From contig JAHLTZ010000008.1 of assembly GCA_025786725.1 (NCBI GenBank), positions 682,001 to 746,000 on the forward strand: 64,000 bases of DNA, written 5' to 3'. The position numbers and the translations under genes are program-made. Each line of letters begins with the position of its first letter. Positions within the stretch are counted from its first letter, which is position 1. The DNA is from Syncephalis fuscata. Lineage: Eukaryota > Zoopagomycota > Zoopagomycetes > Zoopagales > Piptocephalidaceae. Of this stretch, positions 39,413-51,631 are shown one piece after another. A model generated the notes under the pieces. The model was not told where the DNA came from and made no database searches. It saw only the letters and a program-made list of their open reading frames with translations.

Positions 39413-41142
39413 ATGAGTGCGCAGATACTCGCCAATGCTACCAATGCCGCCCAATGGGTGTGCAATTCAAACGAAGCAGTTCAATTACAATTGGGTAGGC
39501 ATGCAGATCGATGAACTTGTCCGCTCTAACTTGCCTCTAGTTAGTAGCGCCGAGGAATTGGACGCAGAGGACAGCGAGTCTATATTCGCTCCAACATTTA
39601 CCTATCCTATCTTTGGGCAGGAGGAACAGATTTTTGGATATAGTGGTTTACATATTGATGTACGTAGAATTAACTGTGCTATTACTGTCGAGCACAATTA
39701 ACAATACTGGTAATTTAGCTATGTTTCTCTGCCAGTTCACTATACCTCTATGTCAATATCGGTTACGATAAAAAATTAGACTCTAAAATTGGCGAGGCGG
39801 ACGATATTGAAAAACTATTGAGCGAGTTTCTGCCCGAAGATACAGGTAAGGCAATAATGGTATAACATTGTATATTTACTAACCATTGGAATAGCGTATA
39901 CTCGCGATAGAGGGCAGTTTGAAAAGCAGCTAAGTAAGGATGCTGAATCTTTCCAACCAATAGGTACTATGATACATAGTTATAGTCTTGAAGATACAGC
40001 TGATGATGAAACATACGAAATCTATTCGGTAAATACATTTTTGCTAATGATAATTGTCATTGCTAGCAATTAACACTGCCTGTTACAGACTCGATGGGAT
40101 AGCGATGAAGCGTCAGATCTTTGCATGCGAATTCGTCTATTTCCTTTACTTTACATTGAAGGTGCGCAATTCCTAGAAGAAGATTCAAGATGGGAAATTG
40201 TTACTCTGTAAGTGTATTGACTGCAAAAGCAATAACAGTAAAATAACGATATTATTGCTATTGCTATAAAGCTATGCCAAATTAAAAAAAGAAACGCCAC
40301 AGTATCGCTTTATTGGACTGTGCACTTTATATCACTTTTATCATTATCCAGATAAAGAACGAGCACGTATCAGGCAAGTGTATTGTGTATTAGTGTGTTG
40401 ATTTATTAACAATATGTATAGTCAATTTATCATTCTTCCACCATATCAAGGTGAAGGACACGGATGTAAGATACTGTTATTTAATAATCGAGCATAGTAA
40501 TAATTGCTCATTTGATTTAGCAAAATTATACAACTTTTTATTTGATCATTTGAAAGCAGATGAGCGTGTAGTGGATATCAATGGTATATTATTGATTTAT
40601 TGCTGCTTTACTCCAACTAATGACCATTTATCTAGTTGAGGATCCAAGTGAAGACTTTTCCGATTTACGTGATAAAAACGACCTTCGTCGTCTTATTAAC
40701 GATCCAGTTTTAAAGAATCTAGAAGCACCAGTTGCAGGCACTGTCGTTAATCAACTGGCCACCGAGTACAAATTAAATAAGGTATATAGAACAATGTATT
40801 GATATATATATATACCACTAATCTATAACTGGATCATATAGCGACAAACGGAACGATGCATAGAAATGGCCATGTTACGTCGCTTATCCACACGGGATGA
40901 ACAGCGGTTTAAACCATATCGTTTACAGGTCAAACAACGTTTATTCCAATTTAATCGAGTATGTGTTCAAATAATAATAAGAATATGATTAGTAATGTTC
41001 CTACTTATACATTTTCATTCAATAGGAAGCACTGGTTCAACTTGATAAACCGGAGCGATTGCAAAAACTACACGAGACATTTGAAGGTGTTCTTGAAGAC
41101 TATCAGCGTATATTGGAGTTGACCAAGCTTTCTAAAGATTAA
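39413..41142 (+). CDS. HAT1: Histone acetyltransferase type B catalytic subunit
   Basis: Hat1 acetylates newly made histone H4 before nucleosome assembly. The start MSAQILANATNAAQWVCNSN matches the family N-terminus. Exons: 39413-39659, 39719-39845, 39895-40028, 40089-40207, 40272-40373, 40422-40465, 40521-40583, 40636-40781, 40842-40958 and 41026-41142. Family blocks: APTFTYPIFGQEEQIFGYSG, the acetyl-CoA site RISQFIILPPYQGEGHGSKL (assembled over two splices) and VEDPSEDFSDLRD with the catalytic Glu region. The intron at 40374-40421 has a GC donor (gcaagt); no GT site keeps the frame. One +1 break near 39490-39496 lies at ggg in exon 1: removing one G joins the two conserved parts. Family call is firm. 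Confidence 0.9.
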
Positions 41143-41231
41143 TACAATCATCGATGGTGTTTGTATCATTTATTAAAAGAATACGCAGTAAACAAGAATA
41201 GTTTAATTGACTTGTTAATAAAATTGTTTGA
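41143..41231. other. 89-bp gap between convergent stop codons
   Basis: HAT1 (plus) and the arrestin-like gene (minus) end 89 bp apart, so their 3' UTRs probably overlap as antisense transcripts. Confidence 0.6.
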
Positions 41232-42739
41232 TCAATAATCATACGCGGGTCTATTGACTCGACTCGGTACTGGATAATTCCACAATCTCTCGTTGAATAG
41301 TAACTGTTTTGTGGTAGTCTTTGTTTGTTTTTGTAGTCCAAATAACTGGCCTATTTGGCTAAGTAGCTTAGGCTGAGTTTTTGATGATTCATTGGTTGCT
41401 GCTAAAGCCGATGGTGCAAGCACGGCATCCAATGGGAAAAAGAACTCAACAGCTCGGTCATCCAACTGTAGCCGTACCAAATACATGTAGGTCACCTCAA
41501 GTAAACGAGTCTTTACAGTGGGTAGCAATGAGGCTGGACATTCAAATTCACAAATTTGTCCAGAGACTTTGGTTAGGTTTGAAAAATGAATGGAGTGTTC
41601 AGTGGAAAGGATTTCCACACCAAGTGATATCGTATTTGCCGCAGCTGCTCGTTCTTCATCTTCTTTATCGTCTTCAGCATCGCTTACTTCGTCTTTATCT
41701 GGCTCTTGGCTGTAGATACGATCAGAGGAAGATTTATCCAAAGCACGATAACTATCAACACGATGTAAAATCAGTTGAATGTTTTTTAAACGAGATTCAT
41801 ATTGTGCTAAAATGGCATTTGCATCCGCTTGTGCATCAATTGTTCTTAATCTTAATTGGACCGGTACAGTGGTGCTGGGGATTAAACATGGATATGTTAA
41901 TGATGCTTCAACAGCAATTTGTTCATCGATACTACAATCAAGTGTAAATGGGTTTAAATTAATACCATTGTAAACATTGGTGCTGTCCGTATCATCGGAT
42001 GGTATTTCTAGTGCATCGGTATGGCGTTGACTAATAGCAGATGATGATGGCAGTTTTGTATATCTATACAGAGGTAAAATAAAATGCCATTTCATACGCT
42101 GTACAGGACCATTAACACGCTTACTAAAAGCAAAGGCCACTGATAACTTATAGCTGACACTGCCATGTGGTAGATTCAATGTACTGGGCAGATGGTCTGG
42201 TAGAGCAATTTCAAATGGTACTCGTAGGTTACCACGTGCTATTGCCGCTCGGATTGACTCAGATAGATCTTCAATTGATACTGCTTGCTCGTCTTTATCA
42301 TTTTGAGCATCATCATCGCTATCATAGGCTTCATCGCTGTTGTTAATATCTTCCACAGCGTTTTCCGCCTCCACTGCTTGGGTGGCCAAAGTGTCTTTAC
42401 TTTGCGTAAAAGTGTTGAGTGTAAATGGAATCGCGCATCTTCGGCTGGTCGATATTGGATTTTATCGCTGTTCTGAGCGTCGGCTACAAGTCCAGCATCA
42501 CCTCTATCATCAAGCAGGCTATTATCGGCCGTCGTCCATTCTTTACCCGCCAATTTAACGGTCAATGAGACGGGAATGACCGCCGGGATGGTGGACTCTT
42601 CTGTCTCGGGCCAGTCAACTTTAATCTCGCCATGTAGCGAGACGGGCGTCACTCCAAGCTGACCTTGGATAAAACTATCGGTACCTGGTAGTGTAGTAAC
42701 GGCCAGTACCGGTGCCGTCGTAGTAATGTCAATAGTCAT
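41232..42739 (-). CDS. Arrestin-fold protein
   Basis: Probable arrestin-like (alpha-arrestin or related) adaptor. Reading from ATG 42739 (MTIDITTTAPVLAVTTLPG), the N-terminal sheet carries GQLGVTPVSLHGEIKVDW, then PAVIPVSLTVKLAGKEW. After an acidic loop come RVPFEIALPDHLPSTLN and SVSYKLSVAFAF, the arrestin-type PF.F.lP...P.S pattern with YxL strand. The C-terminal part has VPVQLRLRTIDAQ and an acidic insert, then EFECPASLLPTV. One -1 break at about 42405-42411 (antisense T-run) separates the two halves; both are strongly coding. No PPxY motif was noticed. An upstream in-frame ATG at 42814 would add a hydrophobic 25-residue leader but is less likely. It is a single exon apart from the break. 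Confidence 0.75.
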
Positions 42740-42919
42740 TTGATAGGTGTATTTTTGGTTTAATACAATGATGAGCAAAGCAAAAGAAACAAACGAGTTG
42801 GTTCCAACTAGCAAGCACAGGCGGTGGTGATATTAAAGCGGAAACAATGACGGCACAAAGCACATCGTCACCCGTCGGACATATGACCAAGTATGATAAG
42901 CGGATTTACATAACTAATA

Positions 42920-44475
42920 AATAAATATAATTGTTATGCCATTCATTCTATCTATTATAATAATATTGTTCAATCCTGTATTCTTATTTCTCCAACTTTA
43001 TTTTATTCATCTTCCCATTGCATATCATTGTATTGTCTATTGATTACACATTGTTTATAATCTATCTCATTATTACTAGCTATATTTATTATATATTTAA
43101 TTTACTCAATTATTGTGTTTACTAGGTTGTATATTCTTTTGTTTATTCATCCATTTCATGTTCTATTAACTACTTTTATTAATAAAGCGTATTTTTATAT
43201 GTAGTTATATTACTTGTAGATTCAATCTGGTTTATTTAACATATGCACATATACATACTATGCTTTGTCATTAATAATCCTATATTTTATTTGACTATTT
43301 ATTTGTATTTATAGCACTTTACATTCTAATAAAACAAAAAGATATACTTATAACATTTTTCCAATATAAATATATAAAGCATATGTATAGTAAAATAAAT
43401 ATATCAATATGAGAACGCATACGGCTATTGATAACATCATGTACGTTTGCAAAAACCATAGGATATTCAATAAACTGTAGTAACATTTACATACAAAACT
43501 TGATAAATGACACGCGTTTAAACTGTAAACTGGTCGAGTATACAATCAAGAATGCTTAACCAAAACCAGTCAAGTATTGATTCAGGACAAATAGTGCAAT
43601 ATCAAAAAGGCCAATTCAGCGCCATACAGTCTTCACTGGCCACATACAGAAAAGTACTGATGAGTGAGATTGTTCAAGCAGTGGAAGAGAATAAAGAGAC
43701 AATCAGCAGAGATATAGCCATCACAATCACTATATACTTTGTTTTACTATAGATCGCTATCGTAGATCGTGCTGTAACAGCTTATATAGTCTCAAAGTGT
43801 TGACTGCACTATTGCTATTGAAATTGCAAAGCTATTGCCAGATGACTTACAATAACAATTGATGGCAAAATCAAAGTATACAGCGATATTTTACATAATA
43901 TATTCAACATAGCATAACAACAATTCAAAAGTGCATTTACTATGTCAATAAAAGTGCCGTCATTGATTGGAGTGATGAAGATGAATTGCAAAAAGGTCAG
44001 ATTACAAAAGAGCAATGCAAGTACATAGTGTAAATAGTGTTTGTACTTGACTAGTAATTAAATAACAACCAACACTATTAGTTAGCATATATAGAGTGTA
44101 CAAGTATATGCAATGGGTATATGTTGTCAAGTGTAAAGAAAGAGAAAGGGAAATGCGATGACGTAGATTGTGAGATGTGGAGCCTGTCAGTCAATATTTA
44201 TAAACAGCCGAGTTTAATTTATTAATCAATGGAGTGTAAATAATAAAAGGCAATCTACCCAACATGTCATACATCATAGACAACAAGTGAAGCAATAATG
44301 CATCAAGAATAAAGTCATTGCACCCAAAAACACTCATTATTATAGAACATATATTCAGTATATTAAAAAATCAATTAAATATAATAAAGTCATTTACACC
44401 CAGAAAACACTCATTATCATAGAACATGTTGTCAGTATAATAGCGAATGTATTAAAAGAATAAAAGTCATTTGAC
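42920..44475 (+). repeat. Large dispersed repeat, copy A (inverted partner at 59290-60672)
   Basis: The sequence is the reverse complement of 59466-60672 over 42920-44170 with high identity and a few small indels. A weaker match continues to about 44475 (partner to about 59290) and includes a roughly 90-bp tandem duplication at 44325-44475. Both copies retain the same short ORF. There are no obvious terminal repeats and no recognised transposase, so the element class is unknown. Confidence 0.85.
43552..43752 (+). pseudogene. Short ORF remnant carried in repeat copy A
   Basis: Encodes 66 residues starting MLNQNQSSIDSG, with a helix-like stretch ATYRKVLMSEIVQAVEENKE. The inverted copy (minus strand, from about 60032) keeps the start and about 50 codons with only a few substitutions, then loses the frame by a 1-bp deletion. 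Beyond the stop, copy A has further coding-like text in other frames (for example VNKSAVIDWSDEDELQKGQI at about 43950-44010). It is best read as the remains of a longer element protein. Family not recognised. Confidence 0.45.
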
Positions 44476-44669
44476 ACCAAACCATTAAAATAAACGTTAG
44501 TTTTATTGCATTAAAACAATGGAACAATGGTTTATATACTAAATAAAAGAGTATTTGCATTATTTATTGATGGCACATAAACAAAGTAACGAATAGACGA
44601 AATAAAACAGCTAAGTATTTAAGATAGTTAGCATTATGGTCTGTATAATCGTTAGTAAGTTCTTACCTT
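44476..44669. other. Spacer between repeat copy A and the kinase gene
   Basis: AT-rich. A ~29-bp block near 44612 (gctaagtatttaag...) resembles one near 54830 (gccaagtattcaaa...), pointing to another old shared repeat. Confidence 0.45.
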
Positions 44670-47004
44670 TTAAAGTGTTTTCTTGTTGAAACGGCACTTT
44701 CGAATGGGAAGCACCCGTTTGGCTGCACCTTGTGTCTTGTACTTGGAATAACAACGACGCTTTAACTTGCGTCGTCGTCGAGGAATAAGCACCAACTGCC
44801 GTTGCTTTTTTGCAACTGGTGCCACTTCCATTGGTGTTGCTGCTGCTGCTGCTAGTACCGTCGACACAGTTGCTACGACTACAGTAGGTACAGTAGCTGC
44901 TGCTGTTACTGCTGCTGCTTCCGCTACTGGCTCTTCCGCTACTGGCTCTTCTTCTGCCGTTTCTGGTGTTACTTCCTCGCCAGTAATCCAGGGGCAGGCC
45001 AGTGCGTTTTCAGCAGTATACCGGGTGCCGCAGTCGAGGTCTAATAGCCCCTCCATCAAGCGAACAGCTGCAATATATTAGCTATTAGTAATAAAAAAGT
45101 ATTTAACTTACCTTGTTCGCTTGGCCCATTGGCGCTGCCTCGACCAAATGTAGGCGGCCGCTGTAGTATATTTGTCATATACACAGATCGGTCGGTTGTG
45201 GGGCCATAGGGGCAGCGTCCTAATTGATAATATAAAGTAGTTAGTATAGCTTTTATTTTTGCTTGCACTTACTTAGTAGCATTGCGTGGAGTGTGGCCCC
45301 TAAGCTCCACATATCTGCGGGCCTTCCGTATCCTCCAGCATTCAGCAATGCTGGAGGTAGTCGGTTGGCAGCCCCGGGTGTGTTGTTGATGATAGAGAGC
45401 ATGGACTCTCTACCAGCAGATCCTAACAGCACCTCAGGTGCCATGTAGGCAACTGTGCCACAAACAGTGGACGCAGTTGATGCCGGGGGAAGGATACACG
45501 CCGTCCCAAAGTCTGTAAAGACGACTTTGAGGTCCCCCTGGCCACCTAACAACAGTATGTTGTCGGGCTACATAAACGTTAGCAATAATTATAAATATTT
45601 AATAAATTACTTACTTTTATATCTAAATAAGAACAGTAATAAAAGTTGTACTAACAATTAGTGATTGTATTGATTAGTAGTCCAGTGTACTTACCGCGGT
45701 GGATGATATTATTGCTGTGAAGGTACTAGTAATGTGTTAGTATTTAATTAATAATTTATAGTAATACTTACTTGGATGCCTTCAAGCAATTGCTTAAAGA
45801 TATTTTTTGCTTCCATCTCTGGAAGTGGGGCATTAGAAATAATATAATTAATTAGGTCGCCGCCTAACGCGCACTCTAGCATTAAGTACGTGTTAGTGGC
45901 GGTAACCTTACTGCCCAGATATTTTATTACGCGATGATGGCTGCCCACCATGCGTAATATGCAGACTTCATTATGGAAGCTGCTAAGGCCGCGTCCTACT
46001 GACGAGACCTTGACCGCAGTACGTTGGCCTGTTCTGCGGTCAAATCCCAAATACACTTTGCCAAAAGCACCCCTATTATAAATGATTAGTTAGCTAATTG
46101 ATTTGCTCAATTTAGCTACTTACTTTCCAAGGGGCTCCTCGTCAGTGATCATAAACCACTGATGAACCTTCTATAGTATTAATAAAATGTTATATTAGTA
46201 ATGTTTAAATATATTCATAAACTTACCTCCTCATACTCTTGGCTGTTTTCTAGCTTTATGGATTTATAATATTTAATGACATGAACATTAAATATTACTG
46301 TCATGTATAATTAGTAATAATAATAATAAATATTTGCTACTTACTGTTGCTGTCAAGTATCTGAATACAACAGTCACCGGCAACCTTTATTGAATCGCCA
46401 ACAAGTACTTCGGCATCATTGACTAAACTAGATGTTAATAATTTGATAATTATTACTTATTAAAACTAACCCATTAATGATGGTGCACCGATATTCTAAA
46501 TCACTAGTTAGCACTAAAGTACTGAATAACCATTTACTTACTGCGCATGTGACAAAGCCTCTCTCTATAAAGTTTATATTAGTATTAGTTTAGCAGTACG
46601 CATATTATACTTACTACTATAAAGTCGAAACAGTAGTCTGGCGCAGACTTTGTGGCTAAAGTGTAGTTACTATTTAAAATATACATAATGTTAGTTTACT
46701 ACTTTATACATTCTTTTATATAGTTACCAATGCTCGCCAGTTCCAACGATGTAGTTCGTATTTTTTAGTAATATACGCTCTAAATAAACCTCCGTTAGCC
46801 AAATATATACTCAGCATTGTTTAACATACTTATAAAACCTGCTTCATTGATTTCGGCCCATGCAATGGTAATGGCACGTTTTTCCGCAGGCAAATTGAGC
46901 CAACTTGCTGGAACGTTATAAGGCATTAAATCTTCATCGCTTAGAAGATTTAATGGGCGTTCAACAGTAGCGGCAGCTGGGGCGGTGGAAGAAGTAGAAG
47001 CCAT
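44670..47004 (-). CDS. Ser/Thr protein kinase with an FHA-like N-terminal region (Chk2/Rad53-like layout)
   Basis: Fourteen exons on the minus strand: 46830-47004, 46728-46779, 46615-46669, about 46542-46564, 46471-46495, 46345-46427, 46227-46297, 46124-46170, 45772-46072, 45695-45725, 45615-45622, 45273-45567, 45112-45219 and 44670-45067. The kinase domain is complete: glycine loop GKGAFGKVYLG, lysine in TAVKVSS, HNEVCIL, catalytic HRDIKPDN, DFG and APE. The catalytic loop is divided by two introns around an 8-nt exon encoding parts of Asp-Ile-Lys. The preceding region (YIVGTGEHCNYTL, NDAEVLVGDSIKVAG) resembles an FHA domain, but the usual Gly-Arg reads Gly-Thr. An insert follows APE, and the tail is Ala/Glu-rich with a basic RRRRKLKRR signal. 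The phase between exons 4 and 5 does not fit as read, so one boundary or base is wrong. Confidence 0.8.
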
Positions 47005-49104
47005 TTTGATAGATATATGGAGTTCAAATAATCAAATGATAAAACTTTAAACCAAAAGGCAAGTCTTGAAAAGAAAGTAGTAAAAGAAAGTAGTAAAAGA
47101 AAGTAAAGCAAAAGATTCAACGCGTTGTATCATTCATAAATTTAAAGACACACAATATTATAATATCAGTCAGTATTGAAGGTAATATAACGATAATAAT
47201 ACTTTATTGTACAAATAGTCTGGCGCTGCATTTGCTGTAGTATATTCTGCTTACTGATGCTATAGCTCAGTTCTAAGCTGTATAGCAAACTATTGTGCAT
47301 ATCGGTATTTTATATAGTCACTTGGCTAAGCATGCATGTGCCACATCATACTAGTTTTCATGTTGGCCTTTGCAGTCGATATGGTTACGTGTTTATTCCT
47401 GTTTTTACTTCATAGCTTTAACGGACTTTGTAATGTAATATGAACAACGTGTATTTTATTTTATTTAGTAGCATTGAAACTCAATCGGTGAATTATGTTA
47501 TAGACCATATTTCTAAAGAAAAGTAGTCATTTTTATTTAACTAATACAGTAATAAATTGTGTGGATCGATGATTTAATTGTGTGCGAATGGCAAGAATAC
47601 TTGGGGAAAGCAAAAATACCGCTAGACCCTGAAATATTGATAGCATCGGAAAGAGCCGCTATTATAGTGGTACAACTGATTAAGAATGGTTGCATTTGGC
47701 TATGTTTCAGTTGTATTGGCCAATTGATTCAACTAGCCAGTGAGATATGCTGATTATGCGCGGAAATGACCGGCAAATGGAAGGCAAAAAGTGATCAATA
47801 TGGAAATAAGGAAGGGATTATAATCCAATTTACTGATAAGATGGTATCTAGCATTAGAAGGTTTCAGTCAGTTGCAGCGCGCCAATGAACAGTTGGCACA
47901 TACTATTTACCAATATTGTCTATTCTAATTGGTAGATATGTTTGGGACAATTTTATAAGGTTGTGTTGAGATTACTTTTGCTCATTACCTCGCCTTCTCC
48001 TGTTTTTAGTTGTTAATGTGCTATAAACTGCTTGTTAATGGTATAGCATCAAGTTTAGTAGTTACATCCAGTGGTATGGGATCCCTTTTTGGTTGATCAT
48101 GGTAACTGTGTGCTTGCTTGTGGGCAGTATTGTGTGTATAGTATAATATTGCAGACTATTGTATTATACTGGGATCGGTATTATACAGTTGCCCGTAATA
48201 GGCGATTGTATACTAGTGTAGTGCGGATGCATGTGGAAATTGGGGTGTTCAGTAGATATATCTAGCAAGTTAGATGTTGGGGCTGTACATCCACCTCATG
48301 TTTATGCGGCGACCTGTAATGGGTTGCCATATGTTAGTGTTCACTTGTTTTAAACGCGCGCTGGAGGTGTGTAGCGGTATCCAACTTGCCGGATACTATC
48401 ATCACACACTAGACTAGGTGTGATATGTGATCACCTATAAAGGGTGCATTGCATATCAGTTACTGTTTATTTGTGGGTGCTATTAAACGATTTACAGTAT
48501 AGCACTGGTCGCATATTATTTTAATTTTCAACTGCCGTGTAAACATTGGGTATTGATAAAATTGGACTAGCGACCGAAAATGATGATATCTCTACGATTG
48601 ATTACATCGTAGCGTAGGCTAGTTGTTATATTGTGGTCTTATAATAGCATATCGGCATATGACATGTGTTGTTTAGTTGTAATATGTTGTAGTATTCATA
48701 TGCGTTGGCTTTACACACTAACTACAAATGGGTGAATCCATAGTCTAGTGCTGCTTATTGCTCCACTTGAATTACTACATTGTATTATAGCATTATTAAA
48801 CAACATCATCATCTTGACGGGCGCTAGTATAGAGCTATTTGTTTCTGACAACTGTTATTTACGCCCAAGTCGTAGTACTGTCGGTACTCCAGGTGGACGC
48901 TTAGTTTCTATATTAAATGCTATCTTGATTAGCAACTTTCAACAGTATTTTAATTTATTTATTGTATTGTATAACAACTAGTAATAATATCCAAACAACA
49001 AAACAACCATGCTATATGTATTTTATAAACTATGCACGAACAACAATCAATTAGGTGTAGGCACTTTATAAATACTAAACAATACTAACAAACATTTGTT
49101 ATAG
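47005..49104. other. Gene-poor AT-rich region
   Basis: No gene was recognised. ORFs at 47559-47753 (text such as EWQEYLGKAKIPLDPEIL) and 48748-48981 have a protein-like look but no domain, start context or splice support. They could be decayed elements. No tRNA box pair was found. Confidence 0.45.
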
Positions 49105-49353
49105 TCATTCAAACATTGGTATCGGGACGACAAATATATCTGGATTGCACTTTTCATCATTCGCCAGCATTTTTGCATGTGGCTTACAATACCAATTATC
49201 GCCTTCATTGGTACAAGTATCAATAGTAGTACTATGTATTGCTGCTGATGCTATCACTTGACGTGGTTTTCCAAATGGAGGGAATATGTATTCATTTGGT
49301 TTTTTATCCAGCCAAGTGTTAGCTGGTATTATTGCGCACTTTAATTGTGTTAG
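49105..49353 (-). pseudogene. 3' fragment of a Cys-containing, possibly secreted protein
   Basis: The minus strand is open from about 49353 to TGA at 49105-49107 with clear coding character: KCAIIPANTWLDKKPNEYIF, CTNEGDNWYCKPHAKM, then CNPDIFVVPIPMFE at the end. It has no ATG and lies behind a stop. Upstream text (about 49350-49430) carries on in other frames, so the 5' part has decayed, is interrupted, or is an exon I cannot connect. Four cysteines and Pro/Asn content would suit an extracellular protein. Family unknown. Confidence 0.45.
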
Positions 49354-50682
49354 TTAAATAAACAAAGTGGCAGTGGTGGCAAAGAGGAAGTTATGTATAT
49401 TAAACTAAAATAATCCCAATAAAGTGTATAATGTGTTTAGTGAGACGACATAATATTGTAGTGTTAACTCTGTTACTGTTGTTTATAGTTTATCGTACTT
49501 TTAAATTCGAGTTGCATTATATTGCTTAATTAAAAAGCTATTGGCATGTAGATAACTAGAATACAATACACTAGATACGACTATCACTACACTGTTTATT
49601 TAAACAATTTAGTAACAATTTAATATGATTTGATAGTCAAATGGCTATAATCGATAGCATTATTCTATTGAACATAGAACTGGGTGGTGAGTGACATCAA
49701 TAATCAAAATAATCACTATCACTATCCTGTATTCATATATCTTCTATCTATTTATATAAATATTATATGTCGATCATATTTTATTTTTATAGACTTGAGC
49801 ACACTTTATTCATTGTAATCACACACTCTTCATTATTTATTTATTCTACTATATACTATTTAATGACTAATTGAAATGCTCTAATTCAAACTATTGTTTG
49901 TTTAGTAATAGCTCTATACATTGGAGATTTATACTTATTTTATTTATTAACTTAAATTATCAAACTCACTATTCCATTTTATCTTCAATAAAACGGGTGA
50001 TAGTTTAATTGCACAAATATTGCCTATACTCATTTGATTCCTAAATCATGTTAAATTACGTTGCAATTTTGCTTTTAAGAGTTTTAACTTAATGGCCAAG
50101 CAGCACCATATTCTAGCATTATTGCATGGTGTTGGACTTGCTACTTGTTAACGATTACCTAATGTTCAGAATAAAACGTGTTGGTGAGTCAATATTGATT
50201 TAGTAATAATAATTTAGATATAATAAACGGAATAGCTTGCATGATATTATGAGTAATAAAGTAAAACTAGAAATCGAGTATATTTTATTGATACTAAATA
50301 AGGTTGCTGCTTTGTAGTAGGCATAACATAGTAAAACCAAATGCTTTGGTATTACACCATCAATGCAATGTTATTAGTTCGTAAAAACAAGTATTTACTG
50401 GTTATATTATTGTAATACTTTCTTATTGTTAGTAGTCGGTGCTGATATCCAATAGTGTATTGTTCTTGTGACAATCTGTTCTTAACAGCCATCGATAACA
50501 CAGTGTAATGCTTGGATGTGCTTCATAACAATACAATCATCATATGGTTGTAATACTTTATTTTTAATAGCTATCACTGCAGTAAAATGACGACATGACA
50601 CTAGTTTATAAATTTAAATATAAAAATTATTGCATTAATGCCACGATAGTATGCAGCAATATTGAAAGAGTACTTTTAATGT
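49354..50682. other. AT-rich intergenic; diverged repeat traces
   Basis: The block near 49670-49780 (gaacatagaactgggtggtg; cctgtattcatatatcttct) resembles parts of the repeats at 54.5 kb and 43.0 kb. Otherwise nothing was recognised. Confidence 0.4.
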
Positions 50683-51631
50683 AATTAGATGGCATGACTT
50701 AATGTATGTAAGTTAAAAAACAATAGTAGTTGTTTGATTGATGAACTGTTGACCATAATATTTATAACTTTACGTATAGTCAAGCAAATCGCTTGATATT
50801 TTGCACAAATATGCACATAACATATAGATAGCCATTGGCAAAGTATACCGTTATTGTATTGCATAATAGTGCAATGGTAGTGATAATACGCTAATAAATG
50901 TGCAAAAATAGCAGTTTTTTACCATTCATGACTTGTATAACTAAAATACAGCAAAATGATTGCTGGATTCGAGTTCTTCGTGCTTAGTTATACAGATCAG
51001 TATAAAAATTAAAGCAATGATTTTTGTAACAAAAGTTGGTCAAAAATGCAATTTGAGTATTTGTTAACTAGAATTACGTTATACGTATACATATAGCATA
51101 ACTCGCTGCTGTGCATTGCTATTTTAACATAATGACTTGCTATCATGCTTGTTTTAGCACTGTAGAGCGCTGTAGATTTACTTTAGATTAACTTTTATTT
51201 TTGTTATTAAATCTTTAAATTCGTGGGATTTGCATAATTTCTTGTCAACTAATAACACGTAAATTGCATTTTTGATCAATTTTTGTTACAAAAATCATTG
51301 CTTCAATTTTTATACTGATCTGTATAACTAAGCACGGAGAACTCGAATCCAGCAATCATTTTGCTGTATTTTAGTTATACAAGTCATGAATGGTAAAAAA
51401 CGCTATTTTTGCACATTTATTAGGTATTATCACTACCATTGCACTATCATGCAATACAATAACGGTATACTTTGCCAATGGCTATCTATATGTTATGTGC
51501 ATACTTGTGCAAAATATCAGCGATTTGCTTGACTATACGTAAAGTTATAAATATTATGGTCAACAGTTCATCAATCAAACAACTACTATTGTTTTTTAAC
51601 TTACATACATCGAGATTGCCATCTAATTATA
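50683..51631. repeat. Long foldback: two ~370-bp inverted arms, ~206-bp loop
   Basis: The left arm, 50683-51054, is the reverse complement of the right arm, 51261-51631, with only scattered mismatches (for example arm ends attagatggc and gccatctaat; inner ends caaaaatgcaattt and aaattgcattttt). Weaker matching extends about 15 bp beyond the outer ends. No ORF spans the arms. Transcription through it would give a long double-stranded hairpin RNA. It could instead be a non-autonomous foldback transposon. Confidence 0.9.

Noticed and set aside
42740-42814. Hydrophobic N-terminal extension of the arrestin-like protein from ATG 42814
   Set aside because: Arrestin-fold proteins are cytosolic and the family-like sequence begins at MTIDIT; the extension is probably 5' UTR.
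47559-47753. 64-codon ORF with protein-like text
   Set aside because: No homologous motif, splice context or continuation; mentioned in the region note only.
50940-51010. tRNA-like B box (ggattcgagttc) in the foldback
   Set aside because: No A box or cloverleaf can be formed around it, and it recurs only because the arms are inverted copies.
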